A stretch of DNA of 64,000 nt from Nothophaeocryptopus gaeumannii. Lineage: Eukaryota; Ascomycota; Dothideomycetes; Mycosphaerellales; Mycosphaerellaceae. Position numbers and translations under genes: made by a program. Positions within the stretch are counted from its first letter, which is position 1; each line of letters begins with the position of its first letter. The notes under the pieces are model-generated. The model did not search any database. It saw only the letters and a program-made list of their open reading frames with translations, and was not told the DNA's origin. Positions 22,457 to 31,949 of the stretch are shown one piece after another. The stretch spans positions 682,001 to 746,000 of the forward strand of contig JASISA010000027.1 in NCBI GenBank assembly GCA_031771865.1. The letters are read 5' to 3'.

Positions 22457-22759
22457 TCATCGCGTATTGAAGGTCGCGCGCTCTGCGTCTTCTGTAGTCG
22501 GATCGATCGTCGTTGGTGTGCTGAACATATCGTCTCCACCGTCATCGCAAGCACATGGATTCTTGGGGAGGCCGCAGATGGGGCAATTCTGAGTTTCGTC
22601 GGTCCAGGAGCTATCTGGAGGCCGGAAGGAACTTGTCATGCTCTCTGTTTGATGATTTGGCACGAGTTTGTAACCGGAATCTCTGCGGTACAAGGCATGC
22701 TCTGGGATATTGTTGGGCGCCATGATTGCTGTTGCTGGCTGTTCTCTGCCTTGTGTCAC
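22457..22759 (-). CDS. Small CPICGLP zinc-site-like protein, intact copy
   Basis: The frame of 100 residues (88 from the Met in MAPNNIPEH) ends with a compact Cys cluster, CPICGLPKNPCAC (C-x2-C-x6-C-x-C), followed by an acidic DDGGDDMF tail. This resembles a minimal zinc ribbon or knuckle. A related but frameshifted copy lies about 0.7 kb away on the same strand. No known family is recognised; a regulatory or adaptor role would be a guess. Confidence 0.5.
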   Translation of the reverse strand: MTQGREQPATAIMAPNNIPEHALYRRDSGYKLVPNHQTESMTSSFRPPDSSWTDETQNCPICGLPKNPCACDDGGDDMFSTPTTIDPTTEDAERATFNTR

Positions 22760-23120
22760 AGCGCTGTGCTCGTTGATTGTTCTTCGAAGATGTCAGGAAG
22801 TTCGAGCTTGCGTGAGAAGGTGCTTTTTGCGAGTTCAGGAGAGAGCACTCGAATTCAGGTAGGTACGTTGCTGTCCTCAAGCGCGCGCAGAAGTCCATAA
22901 CTTTCTCTTGACAGCGTTCGGACTGCTAATTATATTCTGAGCCAAACGACGGCTGCCTGGTCCAGCTGCTATTAAAGCATTGTGTTGGACTCTAATTTTC
23001 GCACTTTTCCCACAAAAGATAGCATGGAGGCAACCCCCACCATTAAGTGGCATCAGCTTGTGGTGTATTGAATCACCAACCTCCACCATATTCTCGCGCG
23101 AGCATGACAGGCAGAGACCT

Positions 23121-24718
23121 CTAATCAACTGCTACGCCATTACTTTCGCGCGGGCTATCCGGCTTCCAATCCTCGCCTCCGTCTTCGCTCGCAGGAGGTG
23201 GAGATAAGTCGTTCTCTCGACCATCGCTAGTGGCAGGTACGAACTCGGCCACGTTGATATTCATGGTATGCATAGGATGGGGCAGCTTGCAGTGGGTTTT
23301 ACCACCGCGGCGTGTGCAGTCCATCATCTGACACACGTGTCCATGCGAGCACGTCAAGGATCGACAAGCACTGCGGCGCGAACACGGTGTGGTTCGAGCC
23401 ACGGACTTCAGACAGCTCAGAACTCGTTTCGATATCGGTGCGTGGTCGAAAGCACAACTGTCACCACTCGGACAGTCGCCGTTCAGGTGGTAGTTGTTGC
23501 ACAGCTTTCTGCTTTTGATCCGTGCATTGAATGCCAAGAATTCCTCTGGCATCGGAGTCGGAAGATAAGAATCCAGTCGTTGCTGGCTCTTATTGATCGG
23601 TATTGTATTTTGAGGGATATCCTCTTCTCTGGGGAGCGTCGCGGGATTTGCTTTATGTTGCTGTGCACCGTGACCGCTCATGAAGTCATTGTCGTTCTTT
23701 GCCAGGTTGTCCATTTGAAAAGGTCCTGACTTGGAGGGCGAGGCGCCATTGGTAGCGTGTGAGAATTTACACGCGGAGCCTTTGGTGCAGAGGCCTTTCT
23801 GAAAAAACGTACATGAGGTTGGATAGGTGCCATTCGACGCCGCGCCAGACTGCTTAGGAGAGGACGTATTCGACACGACTGGTGCGGGGTTGGTGAGTGG
23901 CTGCGGCTCGCTCGGTAAAGGTCCCGTTCGAAAGATACCGGGAAATACCTTCGTTCTGAGACCGAGCTTTGCGAATTCCTGGTGGAATGCATAGTTCCTT
24001 ACTAGGGTGATTCGGTCGCGGCTATTGCCAGCGTATGGTGTCAGCTCTGAGATGTAGCCCACATCGTGAGCAGCAGCGAAATAGATGTGTTTGCATTGAG
24101 CGTTCTCAACGAATTGTCTGAACATCCCACGCAGTTTGAAGTCGGCATTTTCCTTCAACTCTCCAGCGTCGACAAAGTCGAATAGCTCATTGGATCTGTT
24201 GAAGTTGGCGGTGAATGGAGCTAGGGATCTCCTGAGTATTCTCAGCTACTTGAAACATGGAGTAAGGATCAGCGAAGCACGTACTTTTCGGGTCCGCAAA
24301 GCTTTGACCGTGAAACAGCCTTCGAAAGGCCTGCAAGGTTGGCGTATATTCGCACCATGATCTTGCAGTGCTCGAGACCACGACTTCGAAGACTGCTTTG
24401 CAGCATGTCGTTCAAGAGCTGAGCCGCTCTAGACCCACCATCTGCGCCGCCACTGACGAGGTCATCATCGAAGATGTAGCCATCGCCGTCGACCAGAAGC
24501 AGTACAAAAGGATTCCGCTCTGATCCCCTCGCTAGCTGCTTGTATCGATCTCTGGAGTCTCGTGCTTCTTCGTAGTCGGATTTGAGGCGCTTGTAATCCT
24601 CGACAAGTCGTACGTAACTGTCGAGGACTTCGTTCTGTGCTTTGAAGTGTTCTTTGCTGTCCAACTGAAACTTCTGCAGCTGGGCGGCTGTCCGCTCAAG
24701 ATCGCCTTCTGTCAACAT
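23121..24718 (-). CDS. CCCH zinc-finger protein with N-terminal coiled coil and DGDGYIF domain
   Basis: Two exons (24718-24285 and 24231-23121; intron 24232-24284) encode 514 residues. A coiled coil (about 1-65) precedes a domain with PFVLLLVDGDGYIFDDDL, seen in a fungal family of CCCH proteins. Three Cys/His clusters follow: CTFFQKGLCTKGSACKFSH (C-x7-C-x5-C-x3-H), CNNYHLNGDCPSGDSCAFDH (C-x8-C-x5-C-x3-H) and a C-terminal Cys-rich set ending CKLPH. Such fingers bind RNA or, less often, DNA. The acidic, Ser/Pro-rich tail lacks domains. It is divergent from the Spc19 gene, with about 410 bases between starts. Confidence 0.88.
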
Positions 24719-25128
24719 CGTGGACTGATGTGGTGCGCTGATCTCTGTTCAGAAGGGCTCAATGGTAAGGAGAGCGGAATCGTAGTGGCCTTTCGTCCTG
24801 CTGTGGCGGCCCGTCTTTGTGCGGGATCTTGGTGAGGCAAACGAGGCCCTGCAGCGGGACAATGTCTCATCTCGCCGTCTGCAGAGCCATGGAGAGTACT
24901 GAAAGGGCGCCTGTGGGCGTCAAAGAAAAGTGAAGTGTCGGCTTCATGGAGCGGAGAAGTGAAGTGTGTGTTGTCTCTGAATTCGGACGCTGTGGAACAG
25001 GCGCGCAAGCAGGGATCTGAACGGCAGACGCGGCCCGGACGAGGCCGACTTCATCGACGCGTCGCGAATGTTTTGACTGCATGTGACTATCCTTCATTTC
25101 ACTTCAAGGCAGTGACAAGCTGTCAGCG

Positions 25129-25709
25129 ATGGACAACAGCACGCAGAACGCTCTACAGGGCTGCGTGTCCTCCCTGCGTTCGAGCATGCAGCTGCTGGAG
25201 TCCAGCATCAACATCATCGACTCTGGCGTGAGCGATTACCCGCGACTGGCCAAGGTGTTGCAGACCACAAGAGTATGTCCATCTGCCCGCTGCTTAGCAT
25301 CAGGGAGGGTCAATATGTGCTGACAATGCTAATCTTCCAGCACTTCGAACTCGTCTCCGAACACGACCTCACCACCGCCCAATCCACCCTCCTCTCTGAG
25401 ATCCAACCCGAAGTCACGACTCTCCTCTCACGCGTGGAGACTTACCTGGACAAGCTCGAACGACGCGAGAAGAGCTTGATGGCAAAAGCAGAGCTCCAAG
25501 AAGGCCGACTGGCTCAGCCGTCCAGCTCCGGCAGAGGCTCAAAGAGTCCCGGTGCCAAGCCTGGCGGATCTGGATTGGCCAACATGGAAGGGATGAAGTT
25601 GCAGCAACTGAGACAGAAGAAGGAAAGATTGAGCTATGCTGTGGGAAGATTGGAGCTGCAGTCGGCGCAGAAGCAGAGGCAGTTGAGGAAGAGCATGGCT
25701 GCGCAGTGA
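25129..25709 (+). CDS. SPC19: DASH complex subunit Spc19
   Basis: Two exons (25129-25272 and 25341-25709; intron 25273-25340, GTATGT donor and TTCCAG acceptor) encode 170 residues. The N-terminal helix LQGCVSSLRSSMQLLESSIN with DSGVSDYPRLAKVLQTTRHF is the recognisable Spc19 signature. Helical segments (LSEIQPEVTTLLSRVETYLD and a C-terminal LRQKKERLSYAVGRLELQS) complete the coiled-coil fold. The protein is part of the ring-forming DASH/Dam1 complex that couples kinetochores to spindle microtubules. It is fungus-specific, and the gene is intact. Confidence 0.92.
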
Positions 25710-27576
25710 GGAGCTGAGATGTCTTGGCGCTGGCAGCATTGAAGATGAGAGCATGATACCCACGGCATATACGATGATATGCAAGCAATGATGGCCGCGA
25801 ATGCATTTTCCACCTTCATTCGCGCAAGCCTGGATGCTGGACCATCATCGACGTTGAGCAACCGAACAGGCAATGGAACGTGAAGCTGCGAGCGAGACTG
25901 CCTCCGAGCTCCAGGCCGGCAGCCGCAGCTTCGCCCAACCTGAGGCAGGTCCTGCACGCATCTACCCAACAAGAATACATGACGAAGCAGGCACTATCAG
26001 CCAGGAAACGCGCATAGAAGACGACGCGATGCGATATGAAACGACCGAGCGACCTCAGCCCTTGAAGACCAGCAAGCCGCGAAGCCCAGAGCCCTTTCGG
26101 ACAGCTCGCCGCTCCACCCAACAGTGAGAGCATATAAGCTCCAAATTACCTGTCCCCCACAACTAGTCGAGCGAGGGTTAGTCCGGTAGGCAAGGCGCTA
26201 CGGAATGCACCAGGTCGTCCCTGGTGTACTCCAATAGGGAAGCAGTCCCAGAGACGCTTTCTTCCCTGTCCGGGATTGCGGACCGGATAGGGAAATGGGC
26301 GTCTTCGAGGCTGTGACTTGCTTGCGCCCTATTCTGGACACACCGATTCAACATCGGTATGCTCCTTGCTGAGCGGCGACAGCCGATGACCTCGACTGGT
26401 GCAGATTACATGCCTACACCCTATAGTGATAGGAAAGGGTGTGCGTAGGGGACGTTTTTGCCTTTTGCTTTGGCCTAAACTTTTGTTTGCGAGGATGCAG
26501 GAGGTGAGCAAGGACAGGGAAGGCGCGATGAGCTTGGAGGGAGAAGCGCAGGGACGAAGGAGGTCTCGGTACGGATCCTTCACTACCCGCCAATTTAACA
26601 AAGGTCACTGCCACGGTCGCATGTTGCCCACGACAGTCTTCACAATCCCATGAACAATTGCACGAGCACTCGCACACCCACACATAATCTCAGGCTCCCA
26701 CATTCCATGACTCTCACCACGCACCACGCATCACACATCCCGCTTTCGTGTCTCGTCTCATCGCAATGCGAGTCAGCTGTCCTCGCGACGCGGTCCCTCA
26801 TTCCATGCCCTCACGAAGCCACGATAGAACACTTCAGCAGCCTCCGGCAGATTCTTTGAAGACAATGAGCGCAGCGTCTTACAACACATCTTCTCTTCGC
26901 CATAGCCGAACTATGATTGAAGCGGACGATTCGATGACTAGGAGCACCACTGTCTGCGAGACATTTCAATCCAAGTCATTGAATCCTCTCGAGTGCGACA
27001 GTCTGAGGCAGTACATATCACTTTGTCTGCTCTTCGCTATAAATGGCCTCCTCAGACTCTGCATCTCTGTCAATCGAGCCAGCTTATCGCAGGGATGGTG
27101 GGTGGGGGAGGGCAAAGTGGGCGGGAGGCGGGAGGCGGGACAATGTTGGTTGATGATGAGGTAGCAAAGCTGGTGCTGATGTTGGAGGGAACGATGCCAG
27201 TGTATCAGTGGTAAGCTCGCTGATGAAGGTGAAGGCATTGAGGAGGCGAAGCAGCATGAGTGCGTGCGTGCGTATTGTGTGTAAAAGCAGCGTTCGCAGC
27301 TTGCAGCCATTAGAGCTGCTCAGGATCAGAGCACCGTGTGGTGAACAATCAATTAACTCAATCCGACTGCTCCTTGGGAGTTGCCAATCCGAAGAAGGTG
27401 GGTTGCGAAGCCATTGGACCTATCGGCAAGTTGACGTCTGGAATGTAAGCATTATTCTCGGCCCGAATCTCATTCGTATGTTCAGTAGCGTTCAAAGTAC
27501 TTCCCAAAAAAGCCCCTCTGCAAGCCAAATCTACCTTGTCCTCCAAAACTAATATCACCCACCAATTAATCTCACC
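25710..27576. other. Long intergenic stretch with structured hairpins
   Basis: No supportable protein gene in about 1.9 kb; several overlapping frames of 80-140 codons (for example 25873-26127 and 26748-27164) lack domains. At 26208-26226 CACCAGG pairs with CCTGGTG. At 26262-26294 a 12-base stem (TTCCCTGTCCGG with CCGGATAGGGAA, one G-T pair) surrounds a 9-base loop. Around 27110-27140 the word GCGGGAG is repeated. Confidence 0.45.
26208..26294. other. Two adjacent stem-loops, possible structured RNA
   Basis: Stem 1: CACCAGG at 26208-26214 with CCTGGTG at 26220-26226. Stem 2: 26262-26273 with 26283-26294, 12 pairs including one G-T. They lie in gene-free DNA between Spc19 and the next gene. 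No tRNA or known snRNA box is recognised. The G-T pair hints at RNA-level structure, but the evidence is weak. Confidence 0.3.
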
Positions 27577-27870
27577 ATGGAACTTCCCCACCTCACTCTC
27601 CCCACCCTCCTCCCAGCCATCATCCTCGCGATCATCATCCTCGCCGACCACCATCCTCGCGACTTCCTTCGAGAAACAGCTCCCCCCCACCACCAACACT
27701 CCCCTCACCAACTCCTCGACTCCTCCTTTTCATCCGGCACATCGATTCCCATCCAAGGCCAATCTTGCCCCTCCCCAGCAAACCCCGGGCTCAACACTAC
27801 AATGCTGCAATTCCGTCGTAGCAGCACCCACGTCCGCCGTGACGAGGTTAGTGACTCTTCATGGGATTAG
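27577..27870 (+). CDS. Possible small secreted or membrane-anchored peptide
   Basis: The ATG at 27577 has a good context (CTCACCATGGAA) and is followed by a hydrophobic segment, LPTLLPAIILAIIILA, then a His/Ser/Pro-rich tail of about 70 residues ending at 27870. No Cys pattern or known family is seen. A competing minus-strand frame (27358-27711) is less convincing. Confidence 0.3.
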   Translation: MELPHLTLPTLLPAIILAIIILADHHPRDFLRETAPPHHQHSPHQLLDSSFSSGTSIPIQGQSCPSPANPGLNTTMLQFRRSSTHVRRDEVSDSSWD

Positions 27871-28376
27871 TCTGCCAAGTTTGGGATATCAATGTTGGGT
27901 TGGTATGTAAGGTGCCCTCAGGAAGGAGGCAAAAGGAGAGAGAGGGGGAGGAGGGCGGAAGATGGAAGAATGGAGAGGGAAGGGGGCAGAGATGGAGGAG
28001 GGGAATGGGGCGGGATTTAGCAGGGGTGGGCTGACAAGCAGAACACGTACACCGTTTTAGGATTTCACAGGGTAGATCGGGAGTTGAGGGGCTGCGACGA
28101 AGTGTAGAGCTAGTCCACTTTAATGCGATTCGAGTATTTTGGGAGGAGCAAATTTGACTAGATTCAGAGAGGGTAGAACATTGCACTGGGAAAGTTGCTG
28201 ACGTATGTTACAAATACTCGCATCGAACTGTATACAGACGCGGGTCAACATCGCTCAATGAGACGGTCGATGAAAAGGGAGAGCTAACAAGTACGAAAGA
28301 GGGTATCTATCCAGCATCAACGAGGAATCCAATACGCCGGCTTACCAAGAAGCTCCCTCTTCATGTCCAACCGTCC
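27871..28376. other. Intergenic stretch
   Basis: A purine-rich tract at about 27920-28020 (GGAG repeats) and AT-richer sequence toward 28376 form the 3' flank of the large minus-strand gene. No gene seen. Confidence 0.4.
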
Positions 28377-31300
28377 TCACAACGAAGTATGCTCATCCAT
28401 CCCATCTGCCAGATCAAAATCCACCATCCTCGCCCCTTGCGTCCCAGTAAACAACTCACTCCCTTCGAACGTACTCTCATCCTCTCCGACCTCTCGTTGA
28501 TCTTCTTTCGTCGGCGTCTTAGCCATCGATTGTCTGAACGAGACCCGATTGCCGCTCACACTCCCCAACGCCGTCCTCGCACCCACACTTCGCCTCTCCG
28601 CCGCACTCGTCCTCTCTTTCCTCAGCGTCGGCATACTCACCCTCGCCTTCGCAGTCGGCGGCGCAGCGAAAGACAATGACTTCCGTGGTCGGGGTCTCTT
28701 GGGTGTAGGACCGCTCTTGGAATCCTGGGAAGAAGTGTTGGAAGCGAAGGATGCGTCGAGATTAGATGCTTCGATGTCCATCTGACTCTCGGATGTAGGT
28801 GTTGGTGGTGTGGGTTCGGATTGGGTTTGGGTTTGTTGGACTTGAACAGATTCGCGGGAGCGGTGTGGTAGGGCTTGAGTTTGCGGATTCTTCGAAAAGC
28901 CCAAAGCTGCCATGAGATTGGTGCGCATAGATTCTGCTTCGGCGATTTGTTCGTCTTTATGGTCGCATTTGCGTTGGTAACGCTCGATGCGCTTTTTCAG
29001 GTCTGCGATTTTAGCGTCGCATGTCTCGATGTCGGCGGCTCTGGCTTGTCTCTCGCTGTGAAGCTCATCTTCGGAGCTTTTCAGACGCTCTTGAAAGCTG
29101 TCAAGCTCTGATGCGTGACTTTTAACCAATATGTCGGCTTCGCGTTGCTTCTGCTCTAGCTGTGAGCGCAATGATTCCTTCTCTTGACCGAGCTGCTCAC
29201 GAAGTTGACCGCGCTCTGACTGGCACTGGCCCAACTCATTCCGCAGTTCTGAGAGCTGTTGGAGCCTCTTTGCCTCGGCGCCACTAGTCTCGCTGAGATC
29301 GTCTTCAAGCATGGAGTTCTTGGTTTTGAGACCTTCAACTTCTATCTCGAGCCCACGAATCGAGCTCTGGAGTTCGCTAAGTCGAGTTGCGTTGGCGGAG
29401 TCGCTATCCCATGCTCGATCACGATCTGCCTCTGCCAGTTCAAGACGATGCTGTAGATCAGATGCTCTGCCTGTCTCATTCTCATACTTCTCCTTCCACG
29501 ATCCAATCTCATCATGGGCATCGTCGAGCTCCTCCTGCTTCTGTGCCAGCTGAGCATCTCCATCCAGCTCCGCGATCTGCTTTGCATTCTTCAACTCCGC
29601 AAGCTGCTTCTGACCTTTGACTTGAGCTTCTTTAAGGCTCTCTTCCAATTTGCCAATTCGGTCGAGCAGGTCGCCGTTTCCGTTGCGGCTTTCTTGAAGC
29701 TCCTGCCTGTATCGATCTCTGTCTCCTTCCAGTGATCGATGCTGTATTGTGATCTCGACGTGGGCAGACTCAACCTTCGCGAACGCGCGAGTAAGCTCTT
29801 CCACTTGCTGTTCGACAGCTTTTCGCTTCTGCTGCTCTTCCCTCAAAGGTCTCTCAACATTCTCACAGCGGGCTTCCAAGCTAGCACAAGCTTTCGAGAA
29901 CAATCTCGTCACGGCGTCTTGCTCGACGTGGGCTCTAGCTTTGAAATGCGTATGTAGAGCTTCCCTCCAGTCGATCTGCTTGTGATCGAAGTCTTTGCTA
30001 CCGGAATCCCCGAATGCGACTCCGTCTCGCCAAGAGTTCTGGTCGTGAGAGCATTGCAGATCTCCGCGTGCAGATAATGCGTGTAGGTCCAACAGCATCG
30101 TCATAACCTGAGGTGCAATCTGAGAGCTGTGTGAAGCCCGAAGCAATAGATTGCTAATCTGATGCGCCAACTTGCAGCGCGTCCGATGAAGAGCTGTATA
30201 GCACCACCCAAAGCCTCGCTGAGCAGAGTTCTGGAACTTGCGTTGCAGTAGAACATTGTGAAGAGTACTCAGCTTGCTCAAAAAGCGATCGTCATTCATC
30301 AATTCTCGGACTTGATGAACCGCGATCTTCTGATTGCTGATGATTGCCTGAGCATTGCCAGCAGTCCGCGTCATTGCATCAGCTCCTGCAGCCAGTTCAG
30401 CAGAGTCGGCGCGGACAGCATAACCCAGCGCATTGTCCAGAAGAATGCTGATCGGTGCTCGGGAGAGGATAGAAGAGAAAAGTTCGTCATCGTCCACGTG
30501 CCGGCATAGCTTGTGCACGACCTGCAGGCTGCTAGCTTCAAGAAATGTCATTTCGAGACTTTCTAGCACGGGATGTGGAAGCGAGTCTAGATCACAGAGC
30601 TTGCCGAGGAAACGAAGGGCCAGAGTTCGGATAGTCTCGTCAAGGTCCTCAGCACATAGCCGCTCCTGAAGTTTGCGAACCATGACAGGATTGGCGTTGC
30701 ACCAGATCTTTCTCAAGTCGATCGGGACTGCGGCAATGACTTCGTTGGCCAGGACCAGCGACTTCGTCTTCTCGCCCAGAGACTCGGTCTCAGCCACTTT
30801 GGTTGCAAGCAGCACTTGCAACACGACCAGCTGAGTGCTTCTCTGAGCTTTGCTGCCGGTGAAGAACTCCTGCATCGCCTCTGACTTCCATCGTGATGAA
30901 GTCGGTGGGCTCGCCAAAAAGTCTTGCGTGTTGTAAGAGCTGGTGGTCAATCTGAACTCGGGATCCATGGAAGAGCAGACAATGTTCATGATGGACAGAC
31001 AGTATAGGCTAAGACATTGGTCCGAGGTGCCCGATGTGTTCTTCAAGATATCTAGTAGGTGCTCTTCGAAGCGGATGAAGGTCTCAGTATCCAAAACTCC
31101 GAGTAAGAGGCTTCCAGTGCCGGCCAGAATGAGGTAGACAGGCTCGATGGTAGCCGCAGACGGTCGGCGGGCCGCATCTTGAACCAGATGGACGAACAAG
31201 ATCTGAGCTTCGGCTGGTAAAGCCACAGTATCGGGCAGAGGCAGCGATAGCAGTGCAACACTCGCCCTCACATATTTTGATTTGAAATCTTCGGCCTTCA

Positions 31301-31601
31301 CAGCATGAGCCACAACACTGTGCAGAAGAGTCGGTTCTTGGCGGAGGAATGCGTCCCGGCACGCTGCGTTGAAGGCGAACCTGGTGATGATGTCGAGGAC
31401 GTAGGACCATTGCTGCAGACCTTCGAGTAGAGACGAGGCGAGCGAGTCGACAAGGCATGGTTTTGCAGCTGCCCATTTCGCGATGTCGCCGTCGCCACAT
31501 TGACATACAATATCGCAGAGAGTCCGGAGCTGGCTAGGATATGGCGACGAGGTGACCCGGTCAACTTCAGCAGCGAGCGCTTCGTACTGCGCAGACGCCA
31601 T
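28377..31601 (-). CDS. Large helical-repeat plus coiled-coil protein, 1074 residues
   Basis: A single exon of 3225 bases. Residues of about 1-520 are predicted all-helical, in ARM/HEAT-like style (DIITRFAFNAACRDAFLR, LYLILAGTGSLLLGVL-like helices). Residues of about 540-890 form a long coiled coil rich in Glu, Gln and Lys (LRSQLEQKQREADILVK). The C-terminal 150 residues are disordered and basic, with RPRPRKSLSFAAPP and RVSFRQSMAKTPTK, sites resembling Ser/Thr-Pro kinase targets. No known family is recognised. The architecture would suit a cytoskeletal, septal or nuclear-pore scaffold, but this is inference. The gene is divergent from DLD, with 348 bases between starts. Confidence 0.85.
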   Translation of the reverse strand: MASAQYEALAAEVDRVTSSPYPSQLRTLCDIVCQCGDGDIAKWAAAKPCLVDSLASSLLEGLQQWSYVLDIITRFAFNAACRDAFLRQEPTLLHSVVAHAVKAEDFKSKYVRASVALLSLPLPDTVALPAEAQILFVHLVQDAARRPSAATIEPVYLILAGTGSLLLGVLDTETFIRFEEHLLDILKNTSGTSDQCLSLYCLSIMNIVCSSMDPEFRLTTSSYNTQDFLASPPTSSRWKSEAMQEFFTGSKAQRSTQLVVLQVLLATKVAETESLGEKTKSLVLANEVIAAVPIDLRKIWCNANPVMVRKLQERLCAEDLDETIRTLALRFLGKLCDLDSLPHPVLESLEMTFLEASSLQVVHKLCRHVDDDELFSSILSRAPISILLDNALGYAVRADSAELAAGADAMTRTAGNAQAIISNQKIAVHQVRELMNDDRFLSKLSTLHNVLLQRKFQNSAQRGFGWCYTALHRTRCKLAHQISNLLLRASHSSQIAPQVMTMLLDLHALSARGDLQCSHDQNSWRDGVAFGDSGSKDFDHKQIDWREALHTHFKARAHVEQDAVTRLFSKACASLEARCENVERPLREEQQKRKAVEQQVEELTRAFAKVESAHVEITIQHRSLEGDRDRYRQELQESRNGNGDLLDRIGKLEESLKEAQVKGQKQLAELKNAKQIAELDGDAQLAQKQEELDDAHDEIGSWKEKYENETGRASDLQHRLELAEADRDRAWDSDSANATRLSELQSSIRGLEIEVEGLKTKNSMLEDDLSETSGAEAKRLQQLSELRNELGQCQSERGQLREQLGQEKESLRSQLEQKQREADILVKSHASELDSFQERLKSSEDELHSERQARAADIETCDAKIADLKKRIERYQRKCDHKDEQIAEAESMRTNLMAALGFSKNPQTQALPHRSRESVQVQQTQTQSEPTPPTPTSESQMDIEASNLDASFASNTSSQDSKSGPTPKRPRPRKSLSFAAPPTAKARVSMPTLRKERTSAAERRSVGARTALGSVSGNRVSFRQSMAKTPTKEDQREVGEDESTFEGSELFTGTQGARMVDFDLADGMDEHTSL

Positions 31602-31949
31602 TTTGTAGCATTTGCCACGTTGTCCAAGTATCGATGTAGAGATGTGGCGTCCTCGTCGTCGCTACCACATTCGACATCAGAGTGTTTACATTCGGCTTGT
31701 CCCGGTTGTGAGGGGCGATCAGGCACCAACCAAGCCTACCAAGGCCAAAACGCCCACGACGGCCAACTTGAGCTTTGCCGGATGACTGCCCTATCAACAA
31801 TCCTCTCTCGAAATAATCCCCATCAATTGCATCAAATGTAGGTACTGAGGGTTCTCACTTGCGTCCAGTATTCTTTCGCCCTCATCCCAAATCTCATTGA
31901 TTTGACTTGTCCGAGGTCTTCCTCGGCATGTCATGACCACGGCCGGAGC

